Assembly: GCF_004359215.1 (NCBI RefSeq)
Contig: NC_090615.1
Location: forward strand, 7,706,675 to 7,770,674
Source of the DNA: Bremia lactucae
Taxonomy: Eukaryota > Oomycota > Peronosporomycetes > Peronosporales > Peronosporaceae
DNA: 64,000 nucleotides
Direction: 5' to 3'
The notes under the pieces were generated by a model that saw only the letters and a program-made list of their open reading frames with translations, made no database searches and was not told the origin of the DNA. Position 1 is the stretch's first letter. Each line of letters starts with the position of its first letter. Positions 19,562 to 30,125 of the stretch are shown piece by piece. The translations under genes were made by a program, and so were the position numbers.

Positions 19562-20538
19562 TTAGCGTTCCATAGCCATTTCTCGTATTTTTTCAAGAGA
19601 CAAGAGAGATGAACTGTCATCTCATCATTATTGCGAGAGTACTTGTGCAAGTACGCCGCTAAACCAAGGAACTTTCTCAGTCCCTTGACATCGACTGGAA
19701 CTGGCCAGTCGGTAATTTCCTTGATCTTTTCGGGATCAGGGCGCTCGCCGTGTTTACCGACGATGCACCCAAGAAGTGGTATTTCACTTGTAGCGAATAT
19801 ACACTTCTCGAGATCTGCGTACAACTTATGCTTTCGCATAAGTGTAAGGACCTGACGAACGTGAGTTTTATGAACTTCCACGTCCGTCTTTCCGTCCATA
19901 CCCGGGCTATAAACGAATTCATCTTCGAAATAACTCGGTGCGATTTCTCGCACCGGCTCAACAGATTCGTTACGCATCTGTTGTATGTTGCAGGGGCGTT
20001 CCTAAGCCCCTGTGGCATTACTAGCCATTCCCAGAGCATTAGAATGGGCGTGCTCTCGGCAGTGTACGGGATATCCCATTCACGCATAAGAATCTATTGA
20101 ATCCCTCCATTAGATCCATAGACGAAACGTCGGTACGCTTAAACAAACCATCTATGATTACGTTTTTTCTAGGTATCGGCGTTTGAGCCGGTACTGTTGC
20201 AGCATTTAGTTTACCACCCTCCTGTGGCCTTTCGCACACAGAAGGTCGGAGACCTATGTGAGGAGGTTGACTCCCTTACATGGATCGCTTATAATCGATC
20301 GATACAGAATTTATCGATCGCAAGTACTTGTTCACGAGGCAGTGGCCACTCCTCCATGACACAGTACTTCGAGCCCGGTTTGAGATCGATATCATGTCGA
20401 GAGACTAGTGAGTTATTATTTTTTATAAAAAAATATATATCTTTAGGCAACTCGCATGGAACTGTTTCAGGGAATACATCCTTGAATTCCATTAAATCCT
20501 CGTATAGAGGATTTGTCTTGACTAACTCTCAAGATTGA
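19537..20538 (-). pseudogene. R2 reverse transcriptase
   Basis: Contains the same FEDE catalytic box (SYFEDEFVYS) and the same AT-rich in-frame insertion after PKD as R1. Blocks IPAQTPIPRKNVI, MPQGLRNAPATYNR and GLRKFLGLAAYLHKY are visible in shifting frames. It would not be active. Confidence 0.8.
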
Positions 20539-21179
20539 GTAGTATATTTTTCAATCGGAGTCTTCACATCGAAAACAATTTCGTCCATCGATGAGCTGCT
20601 GAGAGCCCGTTCGTTCTCAGTAACAAAATACCGCCGACCGAATATCGGTTACGTATTCGTCCTCTGTGACGGGTACTCAGATCTGTTTTATTCTACCACT
20701 ATGCAGATCTCTCAAGTACCGCTCGGGTTCTAGAGTTCGTAATTGAATTTCTCTGAGGTTTACTTCGACGGCGCTTACAAATCAAGAGTATAAGCGCCTA
20801 CTCTTGATCTGTCATTAATCAAGACATTCAATGTATCGGTTTCTTTCTGGGATTTATCCACTGGCTGTCGAGGGATTAATCCCTCGGAATGCTGAAGTAA
20901 CAAGACTTCAGCATTAACTATCTGAAGAGATTTCTCCTCAAGTACGTGGGGACTTATTCTCTCAACGTCCTCCGACTGTGATTGCGCTATCACAGTCGGG
21001 TCCTCTTTGGTCGACTCTCTACTCGACCTAAACTGACCCTGACCGTTTTTGGTGGCCGCCTCGCTGTTGCGATTTCGCAACAACGTCGGACCCGCGACCG
21101 TTGCTCTTTTTGGCATTCGGTCCATAATTTCGTTCAGTACTTCTCGGTACTGGGCGTGGGGCCCTGTACTCATGAGGGT

Positions 21180-22034
21180 AGTGTCCTAACTTTTGAAAGC
21201 GAATGCATTTCTACAATCGCTTGTTGTGCGAAAAGCGAAAAGCGAGGTCTGTAGGTCCTGGACCTCCAAGCATGTGTCGTCTTGAAGGACGATACGATGA
21301 TAAACTAGCTTAAGCCTGTCTCAAGCTAAAGTCCTCCTGTTCTGCAACGGACATTGCTTCTTCAAGCGTATCCAGTTCCAAGTGGAACAGGTGGTTCTTT
21401 ACAGGACCATCCGTAAGACCTTGCATGAACACCGTAATGAACGTTTGTTCATGAACTGGGTTGTTCGTGATAAACTCGCTAAGAGTCGTATGTGCTGGGC
21501 ATAAGCGTGAACATCACGCTTGCCTTGCTTGAGTTTCAGAAGCTCCGATCGAGCTCTGAAATGAGCTCTAGACGGTTCAAAGGTCTGTTTGAGTCGGGCT
21601 TTAAAGCTTCTAGCGACCCGAAGGCATATGGGTCACGCAACGTAAGGTTTAGTGCCCAAGTTTTGGCACGACCTGCCAAATTTGACTGAGAAAGTGCGAC
21701 TTGCAGTTGCTCGTAGACGATGTGACGAGCCCTTGTGGCATTGTCCAACTCGACAAGCCATCTTAAAAGGAGTCTTCTTTGACTCTCTATATCTATCTTT
21801 TAGGTTTCAGGACGACGCGTGTGCGTTATCCCAGGTTCAGTACAGGGGTCTGTCTGTACCTGTTGTAATCTCAACAGTTCTGCCTGTTGAGCCTTGCTGA
21901 TTAAGCAAGGCTACCTTCTCCTTCGCCTCGTCAAGTTCATGTTGTATGAACTTGGCGATGGTTAAATGGAGAGCATCTCTGTCCAAACCGCACAGCATGG
22001 TCAGGAAGGCATCATTTCCTACGGTCGAATTCAT
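21180..22034 (-). pseudogene. R2 gag
   Basis: Gag opens at ATG 22034 (MNSTVGNDAFLTML), continues with LDEAKEKVALLNQQG, and in other frames with NLAGRAKTWALNLTLRDPY and the HIRLLAS stretch; the zinc knuckle at the tract end is degenerate as in R1. Outside the tract (above 21560) it differs from R1 by many substitutions and small indels. Confidence 0.75.
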
Positions 22035-22161
22035 TTGTTCGACCGCACTCCTTTTCTATGTTACTTAGAAAAGAGTAGCTATCACGCGAAACATGATGCC
22101 AATTTCCATAATCATCTGACATGTCCATGTTAGATGACAGAGCTGTGGTCCTTGGATGGAC

Positions 22162-22176
22162 TTCAAAGTGCTACCA
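22162..22176 (-). other. Primer binding site of R2
   Basis: The minus strand reads CC-TGGTAGCACTTTGAAG after the LTR end, matching R1, B1 and B2 over TGGTAGCACT. It fixes the LTR at 22179 as the 5' LTR. Confidence 0.6.
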
Positions 22177-22178
22177 GG

Positions 22179-22617
22179 TGTAATGGGGCACTACTGACTT
22201 GTACTGCTTTAGTACAAGTCTACTTCGCACTGCCTCAGTGCGGGTGGCGCCTCACGTCACTTCACGTACACTAGTACGTGCAGAGGAAGACTCTCTTTAA
22301 AACACTTGCTTTAAAGAGGTTAGTAGTAAACTGTATTTAATATAATTAAGTTCTTCTGTTCTATCGATTTAATACTAACTTAAATATAAACTAATACAAA
22401 ACATGAGATAAAGTCTTATCTGTCTCTCTCATTGGGCGCGTCCAGTGCTGACTGGACCGCGGAGCAAGTACATATAATCGCCTGAATCTCCCAATTGATA
22501 AGCTTTCCGAATATTCCTATGTAAAGAAATATTCTCCAGATATTATCTACCTTTTAGAAAATATATTAACTAGCAACCTTTAAGTGTTAATTTCATGTAA
22601 CGATACCCCCGGTTACA
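22179..22617 (-). repeat. LTR of family A (5' LTR of R2), 439 bp
   Basis: Element-orientation start TGTAACCGGGGGTATCG, end AGTGCCCCATTACA, next to the primer binding site. It resembles the R1 LTR closely but not identically, which supports two insertion events rather than one duplicated block. Confidence 0.88.
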
Positions 22618-22906
22618 TATAGGCCTTTATATCCACTTGCTCCGCGGTCCAGTCAGCACTGTACGCGCGCAAAGAGAAAGACAGATAAGACTCTATTAAC
22701 ATTTCTTGTTTTAGTATTTAATTAAGTTAGTAGAAAAAAGATAGGAACTTAATTATATTAAATACAGTTTACTTTTAACCCTCTTTAAAGCAAGTGTTTT
22801 AAAGAGAGACGCACTTGTGTAGAAGTGACGTGTGGCACCACTTGCACTGAAGCAGTACAAAGTGGACTTGTACTGAAGCAGTACAAGTCGGCAGTGCCCC
22901 GTTTCA
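22618..22906 (+). repeat. Partial LTR of family A in opposite orientation
   Basis: Directly after the minus-strand R2 LTR lies a plus-orientation LTR piece. It starts at TATAGGCC inside the LTR and runs to its end (AGTGCCCCGTTTCA, last bases mutated). Head-to-head with the R2 LTR it forms inverted arms of about 290 bp. The break point is the same LTR site as in the partial LTR at 31365. Confidence 0.75.
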
Positions 22907-23062
22907 ATGGTAGCTTCGCTTCATTTACGGTAATACTGGAAATGTCAAGTAAAAATTATGAAATGATGATAATTTATATTCTTACTCGTGTAAAAAAGGC
23001 TTATAGATTTCCAAATCGTTAATTTTAAAAAGTTTAAATCTGTTCAATTGCATTTATTTCGA

Positions 23063-23573
23063 CTAAATTGGCTGATGCTTACATGATGCCAGGTCGTTTG
23101 GGTATTCCATAGCAGCGGTATCCCTAAACTGGCGATTTAGCAGCTTCATTACATGTGAGCCCTCTTGTATATTTTCAATTGAGAAAGCTAGTGACTCGTT
23201 GATTAGGTTAAGCTTGTAAATACACTCGTCCATTGACTTATTCAACAGCCGTGCGCGCAGCGAGTCGTTAAACTTTTCTAACAATGTGAAGACAATAGAC
23301 AAGCATGCCCGTCACATTATATCTCCACTAGTAAAAAATGAATAATAATATCTCACTGAGTGACTCAAGCTTCTTAAGCGGCAACAGCTGCTGCTGGTCA
23401 GGCTGTTTCCCAGCCGAGTTCTGAGCGCGAAAGACGAAGGACGATGAATCAGGTACAGAGAGATTTATAGATGAGGCTGCACGTGCTGCCGTGAAAGCTG
23501 CCAGCTCGGTCCCACGCTCTTTGGCCTCCTGTAGTTTCCTTAAGGCGAAATAGCGCAGCGACGTTGTGTCCAT
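23063..23573 (-). CDS. Small unrecognised protein, two exons
   Basis: Exon 1 is 23357-23573 and exon 2 is 23063-23277, separated by a 79 bp GT-AG intron in phase 1; together they give 143 residues. The N-terminal part has a helical, charged stretch (RYFALRKLQEAKERGTEL). After a Gln-rich linker comes a second helical segment (KKFNDSLRARLLNKSMDECI ... SHVMKLLNRQFRDTA). It looks like a small helical subunit of a complex, but I do not recognise the family. Its start codon is only 75 bp from that of the divergent gene at 23649, so they probably share a promoter. Confidence 0.6.
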
Positions 23574-23648
23574 CTGAATTGTTCTTAATTGGTGTATGAT
23601 TGGTTAAAACTTTGCCGGAGCTACCAAATTCTGAGACTTTAATTGAGG

Positions 23649-25421
23649 ATGCGTACTCGCATATGGGAGGATGCTGCCGCAATGGGCGTCGTGAGTGTGC
23701 TTGGCTTTTTAATGAACGAAGATGGCGAGGTCGTGGGATCAGAACGCACACAGGTTTTGTGCAAGCTGATGCCATCCATTCACACGCTACCGCACCGCGC
23801 GATCCTGGCGCTTTTCATTACACAGCTAAGCGAAGCTGACGCCCAAGTGTAATTGTGATAAGGATGAAATTTTTAAATAAATACTTACTTGAGATCTTAC
23901 TATTAAATAGGTTTTATGCGCAAGGCGGGCTTAAAGTGCTGAGCGCGTGGTTGATGGATGGCGCCACCGAGAAGGAAATTGGGCTGTCGAAGGAAAAGAA
24001 GCGGATCGAGATGTATTCTCAATTGCGCGCATTGCTGCGGGTATGATACGAAGACTTTGCTTACGTTAAAGCAGACGCTGACTCGAGCAAGGACAAATTG
24101 TGCTGATGGCAAATGCCACTTCTTATATGTGTTATTGCTGTAGGTGTTGGATGTAAATGTGCAGACGGACGCGCAGAGGATTCAAAACTCATATCTCACA
24201 GGGACGATCGCTAAAGTTTTAGATATTTACGATAATGCTGGATCAGGTAAATGTTTGCATGGAAAGGGCTAGTTTAAGCTGCCGCGATGTTGACAGAAAC
24301 GTTGACAGAACCTATTTCGTTAATGAACTCAAGAGTACGCGGCTGATTGGAGCCGATTAAATATTTGTCGCCGTCATCTCGAAAGCTCTTGTGGTGTGCC
24401 GTCGACTGCTAATGATAACCGCAGTGACTTTCGGCGCACTTCTCATGGCCACTTGAACGGCAATAGCTCTTGCATTACCAAGACTAGTGGTGAGGATTTC
24501 GCCCAGCCCTCTTTGACACCTATGATCTCTGCTGTGTCTGCGTCGACGATTAAACCACCCGTGTTTTTGAAGTCTAATAAGTCGGATACGGCTACTGCAC
24601 TAAATACCACGGCATCATCTTCAAGCTCTTGCACGACCAGTCTCCGGATCGCACCTTCCTCAGTTTTGCAGTACCAACCAAAGTCATTTCTACAGAAAGA
24701 TTTTAATTTTGGCAAGAATAACGGGAGTGGATACAAGGAATTTACTGACGAAGGCGATGAAGGAGTGCTGCTTGCCGATGAAAATGTTATTACAAACGTG
24801 AACCAAGCAGCGTTAAGTGCCTCTTTAGAACAAAAAATTCGAGGTAATGGCCACGACATGCAGTACGGGCCGCGTTCGCCGTGCCGAAAGTGCAGGCGCA
24901 TGGCTTCAAAGCGATGTACTCATTGTGAATTTTGTGCAAAGTGTGGTCAAAAGGATAAGTGCGAACCTATTAGCGTTGCACCCGTATCACACTTAGCCAT
25001 GGGTAGTATTAGTAGCAATAAGGCGGCCGGTAAAAATATGTGTGGTATGTCGCTGTCGGTAAAGGACCGCAATGTACAGGTGCTTGGATCAGTGATGGAT
25101 GCCGCGATTTATCATGCTTTCCGTCAGGAAGATTTCCATTCAGTATTTAGTCTTATACAAAACGGAATGGACGTAAACTTTCAGCGTGTCGAGTCGGATC
25201 ACTCGTCGGCATTGATGGCGGCTGCGCATCACGGTCGTGATGACGCTGCAACCAAGCTACTGGGTTTAGGAGCAAATCCTTGTCTTGAAGACCACACTGG
25301 CAACAAAGCGTGGAATTTTGCCGAGCGGCGAGGGCATATGAAGCTGATGGAAAAGCTTAAGAAATGTTGCGAGGATTGGAGTGCCTGCGATGGGGATGTA
25401 GATATTGAAATGCAGTCCTAG
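23649..25421 (+). CDS. TFIIS N-terminal-like / Cys-cluster / ankyrin protein
   Basis: Four exons: 23649-23848, 23911-24040, 24144-24246 and 24334-25421, with GT-AG introns of 62, 103 and 87 bp whose phases fit; 506 residues. Residues about 20-140 resemble the TFIIS N-terminal (LW/TND) helical bundle: FYAQGGLKVLSAWL and KRIEMYSQLRALLRVLDVNV, then a conserved-looking GTIAKVL. This domain tethers transcription elongation factors. A Ser-rich linker leads to a cysteine cluster at 328-354 (CRKC, CTHCEFCAKC), probably zinc-binding, then about three ankyrin-type repeats at 400-487 (ALMAAAHHGRDDAATKLLGL-GANP). The first ATG is uncertain. The domain set suggests a nuclear adaptor; the function is inferred. 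Confidence 0.75.
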
Positions 25422-25552
25422 CAATAGAAAGGGGCTTCATTTATAGGCTGGAGTTGAATAGCTAATTAAACTTTGCTAAAACGAGGTTGCTTGTGAAATC
25501 TGTTACAGATTCCCACTTTTATATTCTCGATGCTTCGCAATCGACTTTGACA

Positions 25553-27839
25553 TTAGAAATTCCACATGGGATCAACGTCCATTGCCCACACAAACTTTTC
25601 ACGCAGAGTCTTGGAAAACACAGAGGAGATGGGCACTTCGTTCTGTAACAACTGAACTATTAGCCTACTCAAATATATGCAAATAAGTACCAGCAGCCAA
25701 GCGTACCCTTTTACACCATGCGACGGTAATGCGCGGGTCCATATAGTTAAGCTTCGAAGTGCCAAGGGCGACTTCCTTGTTGTCGGTCTTGTCCTGTAGG
25801 CGCAAAGTCAACGCGTTGATCTTCTTTTTCCAATTCTCAATCTTTTTTGCAACTTGATCAGCCGAGGGCGTTTTTTGAAAAATATGAGCCTGAGCCTTTT
25901 TTGCTATTGCATCTTCTTCCTTGTTAAAAGCAGCCTGATCCTTCTTCAACTTGATGCTACTCGATTCTCCTTCCAAAACCATTCTCTGCATTTGCTTTAA
26001 GTCCTTCAATTGACTTTTTAGCTGGTCAAGCTGCGTATTCATCTTGTCCAACGTAGTATCAAAAGATTTTGGAGCAGTGCGTTGATGATTGCACAATATT
26101 GCGACCTTCCGGTTAGCATCGTTGTATAGCACAACCTTCGGCGCTAATTCCAACTGGCCCCGTGGGTCTAATTCTTGTTTCGAGAGCTGATGTAGCTCCT
26201 TTTCCAACGTGAATGATGCATTGAACGTGCGAAAAACCTTCGCGCTAAGCCCAGGCATGAGCGAGCTTAGGTGCTTGTTTAGTTCCGTGACAGATAGCTC
26301 GTGAAATACCTCTTCATTTTTTCCCTTGTTAGCGCAAAAAGTTTGTAAGTTTTTAAACACCTGCTTCCCGACGTCACCATATTGAGCAAGTCCGACAGTA
26401 TTATTGTACGGCATAGAATCCTTTCCAAGGAACGATAGCGTTAAGGCACAGTTCTCGTCACTGAAGGACATGTGCTCTACACGTAAGCTACAGCAGCCGA
26501 CGGTGTCAGCCTCGTCCTCGCCTTTCTCATTGCCCACACGAAGCGCCAACACATCTATGACCCACATAGCAGTTGAACGTTGCTTGGTAGACATGTCCTT
26601 GGCCCTTAAACCTTTTGTATAGTCACGGCGTATTTTTTCAATGCAATTCTTAAGTTGTCGGGCTTTTTCATATTTGGCCAAGTCCGACTTACCCTTGAAG
26701 CTCGAACTAGCTGCAAAAAAAACGTACTTTATTCCTCCCATAACATTTTCGTTCCAGTAAGCTAGCCATGAAACAGTATCACGGTGAATCACTTGTTTCC
26801 AAGCATGACCCGGGACATTGCAAATAGGTACACGATCTGAAATACCCACATTGACTGTCACATCCTCTGGCAACACACGCTCCTTCAGTGTACCAGTCTT
26901 AGGATGCTCACCGCGACCCCGAAATAGGCCAGGAGGCTCAATCCGAAAGTTGCCCACTTTTTCTAAATGACCATCAACAAAGGCGAAGCCATTGCAAAAC
27001 AGCTCCATTTCACGTCTTTCCTTCTCCAATAGCTTCCTTTCTTTCGTCATATTCTTTTTCTCAGCACGCAGCTTTTCCAAATGGCCAGCAATAAGAGAGA
27101 AATCGCACAGTTCAAATGTCTTAACCTCATGCTGCTTTCCCAACGCCTTTTTAAAGTCCGTAAAAAAGTTGTGGTTAAAAATCTTGGCCGTTTTAAAGTT
27201 ACCAAGCTGTGGCCCGTCCTTCGGAATGGCAGCGTAAAAGCTAGCAATTTCTTCTTGACTAGGCGACAAATCGATCGGTTTGCCATTGTACAGTAGCGGC
27301 ACATTGTGAGGTTTGTACGGAGGCGGAAACATGACACCGTTGTGTTCTAGCATCCGCCACTGAATGCCCTCGGGAAGTTCTTCTGCGTGCCACCAGCGAA
27401 ATGCCTTGATAGCCATGTCCAGACGCTCGCTCTTAGAGTGCACCTTAAGCTTGCGCACATTCAACCCTCTCTCTTTTCTCACCTTGACTTTGTGACTCGA
27501 CACCGATTTATCAGCTATTTTCATGCCAGGCTTTGACAACAAATCAAAAGTTGAGGCTTTAAAAGCCTTTTGCTTTACTCTTGTCATTTTCTTGTCCCCG
27601 ACCACTATATCCTTGTCAACATTTGCAGCTGCCATCTTTCTCTTTACCGTTGCATTCTTCTTCAGCTGTACGAGTGGAACACTGTCTGATTCTGAGTCTT
27701 CTTTGTTTACACAGAATTTAGTAGCATGCGCAGCATTACGCATGGCTCGGGGCAAAGATTGATTTGAGGTAGAAGGCGGGTTACTCTTCTTTCTGAGCAA
27801 CGAAATTGGGATGAGGTCGTCATCATCGCTGCTGTTCAT
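25553..27839 (-). CDS. TOP1: DNA topoisomerase I (type IB)
   Basis: Relaxes supercoils in the nucleus by nicking one strand through a 3'-phosphotyrosine. Two exons: 25707-27839 and 25553-25642, with a 64 bp GT-AG intron; 740 residues. The N-terminus is Lys-rich with charged nuclear-signal-like stretches. The core starts around [20 protein letters not shown] and includes [10 protein letters not shown] (catalytic Lys region), [10 protein letters not shown] (catalytic Arg region) and a coiled-coil linker near 590-640. The C-terminal domain has [17 protein letters not shown] with active-site Tyr699; the second exon adds [20 protein letters not shown], ending as in other eukaryotic TOP1 proteins. 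Length and motif order agree with human TOP1 (765). It converges on the ankyrin gene and diverges from homoserine kinase. Confidence 0.95.
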
Positions 27840-28093
27840 CAGTGTATCTAACTACTATACGCACAGGAAATGTTTAATTAGTAAAGAAGGTCGCGATCAT
27901 TCAGTCGATAGAAAAAAAGGAGGCAGTTCTAGCATGTGAGGGCTACCGGACATGTCGCCTAAGATTAAACACATCTAGTCTCTTCCCTTCCCATAAAAAC
28001 GCACCTTTCGAACGCTCACAAATAATTACTGGGAGAATGTAAAAAAATCTATTACTATTTTGCCATTTTCTTCTATATCAATAAAGTTTGGAC
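27840..28093. promoter_or_regulatory. Bidirectional promoter region between TOP1 and homoserine kinase
   Basis: Only 254 bp separate the two divergent start codons. The region is AT-rich, with CATTTTCTTC about 25 bp before the homoserine kinase ATG and a CATTTCC element on the TOP1 side. Both fall near expected start sites, but I cannot assign them firmly. Confidence 0.4.
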
Positions 28094-29371
28094 ATGCCAG
28101 ACGGCCGAGTATCTGCGCAGGCTGCTGTGGTTGTGGCTGGCACAGCATTAGCTTATTACGTGGGATCACGCAGTAAGAATGCGGAGCGCATGGCTACCGA
28201 GCTCCGCAGTAAAGCTGTTGCCGAAGCTAAGGAAGTGGCGCTACCTATTGGCCAGGAGCGCCGTAAGCTTACGTCGGTGGTAGTGCGTGTGCCGGCTACG
28301 ACGGCCAATATGGGCCCGGGATTCGACACTATCGGTATGGCGCTCGATATTTGGACAGAAATATCAGTAGAGATAATAGCTGCAAAAGGTGAGGATCCGC
28401 TTAGTGTGCGCCTCGTTACGCTTACAAACGAAGGTGAGGGTGCCGAAGAACTGCCAACGGATGAAAGCAACCTAGTGATCGTGGGCCTTAAGGCCGCTTT
28501 CACTGCAGCGGGAGAGGAAATGCCTCGTAATCTTAAGGTGCAGTGCAAGAATCGCATTCCCTTCGCTCGCGGCCTGGGAAGTAGCTCAGCGGGTATCGTT
28601 GGTGGTATCATTGCGGGCCTTGCCCTCGCTGGTATACGCCTACCAGTCCATGGCCGCGAGGATCTTCTGCAGCTGGTAAAAAAATTGGTTTAATGTGACA
28701 TCATCACTTCTTACCCATTTACTGAACCTGCACAGGCCTCAGAAATAGAGGGACACCCGGACAATGTTGCTCCTGCCATCTACGGTGGCTTGCAAATCGG
28801 CATATTTGCTGACAATCGGTGGTACTCTTCGCGCGTGCAAATTCCAGATGGTTTGCAGTGCATCGTATTTATTCCAGACTCGACAGGGCCGACGAGCGTG
28901 GCGCGGGCGATTTTGCCCACCGATGTTCCGCGAAAGGATGCCGTCTTTAACATTGGCCGAGCTGCCATCTTTGTAAATGCTTTCCGATCAGGAAACCTTA
29001 GCGAATTACGATATGCTACGCAGGATATGCTGCACCAGCCGCAACGCGGCGCCGCGCAGTATCCTCATTTAAAGCCACTTATGACCGCGGCTATGGGAGC
29101 TGGTGCACACGGTTGCTTCTTAAGTGGCGCCGGCCCTACAGTCCTTGCTATCACCAGCGGACGCGCTGGTGACATCTTTACGCAGCATTTGGCTGAGCGT
29201 CAGCAAAATAAAGTGGCCAACGCCATGCGTGAAGCTGCTGCTGCTATGGGCGTACTAGGCTGCGTATTCATCACAAATCCGGACCATCGTGGTGCCTTTA
29301 TTGTGCGTGCGGAACCCCAGTTTTCGGACCGGTCAGTTGCGCGTTACGAGGGCGACATTGCTGACCTCTAG
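28094..29371 (+). CDS. thrB-like: Homoserine kinase (GHMP kinase family) with N-terminal hydrophobic extension
   Basis: Phosphorylates homoserine with ATP in threonine synthesis. Exons 28094-28675 and 28736-29371 flank a 60 bp GT-AG intron; 405 residues. GHMP motif 1 is PATTANMGPGFD (67-78), the ATP loop is GLGSSSAG (160-167) in a typical P-x3-GLGSS setting, HPDNVAPAIYGG follows in exon 2, and the third motif is GAHGCFLSGAGPTVLA. Typical bacterial enzymes are about 310 residues and begin close to motif 1. Here about 60 extra residues precede it, with a hydrophobic stretch at 10-22 (AAVVVAGTALAYY) followed by a basic helix, suggesting membrane or organelle targeting. The ATG at 28094 is the first in frame after a TTG. 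Confidence 0.93.
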
Positions 29372-29491
29372 AAACTATTTCATTGATTTAGCATGATTAG
29401 AATCATCACGAAAAAAACACAACCATCAGAAAACGAAAAATATCCCACACAATGTGACGTTCATTAAATTGCCTTGTCGTGTAACTGTTTC

Positions 29492-29664
29492 GTGCTGATT
29501 AGTCTGCGGAATAAATAGATATAATGGCCTATACCTATTTATGGATAAAAATTCCGAATATTACTATATAAAGTAATATCCTCCAAATATTATCTACCTT
29601 TTAGATAATATATTAATTAACAACCTTTAAGTGTTAATTTCATGTAACGATACACCCCGTTACA
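29492..29664 (-). repeat. Partial LTR of family A (start of LTR), minus orientation
   Basis: Read on the minus strand it starts TGTAACGGGGTGTATCG and breaks off near GCAGACTAATCAGC. The adjacent minus-strand tract (GTTTAAGGGAGGGGTGA, 29665-29682) shows it is a 3' LTR of a minus-strand element whose body would lie to the right. Confidence 0.8.
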
Positions 29665-29743
29665 TCACCCCTCCCTTAAACGACAATCACTCTACTGTGA
29701 TTGGATGTAGTGGTCGTTATGTGACCACTTAGTTTTTAAAACG

Positions 29744-30025
29744 ATGTTGATTGGTCAGATCCATCATTTTAAATTCCATCGCATGAAGAATCAACTCGTG
29801 CGGGGTGACGCACTGTTATCTCTTGCGGTAGACGGAACGTCTGCCGTAGTGTCTTCCACTCGCACAACACTAGATGTTGCGAGTGCTCGTGGTGATTCAC
29901 CACGTGAATACGACCCCTCTTTGGAGGTCGACTACGAGTGCGAGTCGGATGTAGTGGCCGACTCGGGAGAATGGAACAGTCGCCTGATATACGTCAGGCG
30001 GCTGACTATGAGCCTTCGAATGAGA
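29744..30025 (+). pseudogene. aORF N-half, left copy beside the gap
   Basis: A plus-strand frame with ALLSLAVDGTSAVVSSTRTT, ARGDSPREYDPSLEVDYE and CESD. After ADSGE a frameshift leads to a different frame of the same sequence, and the N gap starts at 30026. It is antisense to the LTR at 29492-29664, as in all other copies, and is an in situ mirror image of 30362-30802. Confidence 0.7.
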
Positions 30026-30125
30026 NNNNNNNNNNNNNNNNNNNNNNNNNNNNNNNNNNNNNNNNNNNNNNNNNNNNNNNNNNNNNNNNNNNNNNNNNNN
30101 NNNNNNNNNNNNNNNNNNNNNNNNN
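30026..30125. other. Assembly gap (100 N)
   Basis: Exactly 100 N, the usual placeholder for unknown length. It is flanked by inverted aORF-LTR sequence on both sides, so the missing sequence is probably element body that could not be assembled through the palindrome. Confidence 0.95.

Larger units (their letters stand above)
18742..21560. repeat. 2.8 kb near-identical tract, copy 2 (partner 1616-4434)
   Basis: Partner of 1616-4434 at offset 17126. The tract spans the 3' part of gag to the integrase zinc finger. The frames 19032-19355 and 20775-21173 are unchanged between copies; the few differences give Phe/Ser at the HKYF/SRNND site and Arg/Trp in the MRE-R/W-DIP stretch. Confidence 0.9.
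16906..22617 (-). mobile_element. Ty3/gypsy chromovirus R2 (family A), minus strand
   Basis: Order on the minus strand: 5' LTR (22179-22617), PBS, gag (22034-21180), RT (20538-19537), RNase H (19561-19032), integrase (18770-17720), linker (17720-17290), chromodomain (17270-17080), 3' untranslated region. The aORF N-terminal half and the 3' LTR are absent; the element is joined to B1-derived DNA at about 16900. The middle is the partner of the R1 tract. All gag-pol frames are broken. Confidence 0.88.

Noticed and set aside
1..22617. R1 and R2 as a simple tandem duplication of one locus
   Set aside because: LTRs and the 5' gag region are clearly diverged, the flanks differ and only the 2.8 kb middle is near identical. 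An assembly artefact limited to the middle remains possible and is noted in the finding.
24443..24901. 152-codon minus-strand frame opposite the ankyrin gene
   Set aside because: It is the complement of the Ser-rich linker of a gene with consistent exons on the plus strand.
29372..29491. Possible tRNA or other small RNA near the 3' end of the homoserine kinase gene
   Set aside because: No cloverleaf or conserved box A/B sequence could be recognised here or elsewhere in the window.
30026..30125. Frames running through the gap at 30026
   Set aside because: The N stretch gives a false join between left and right arms that are in opposite orientation.
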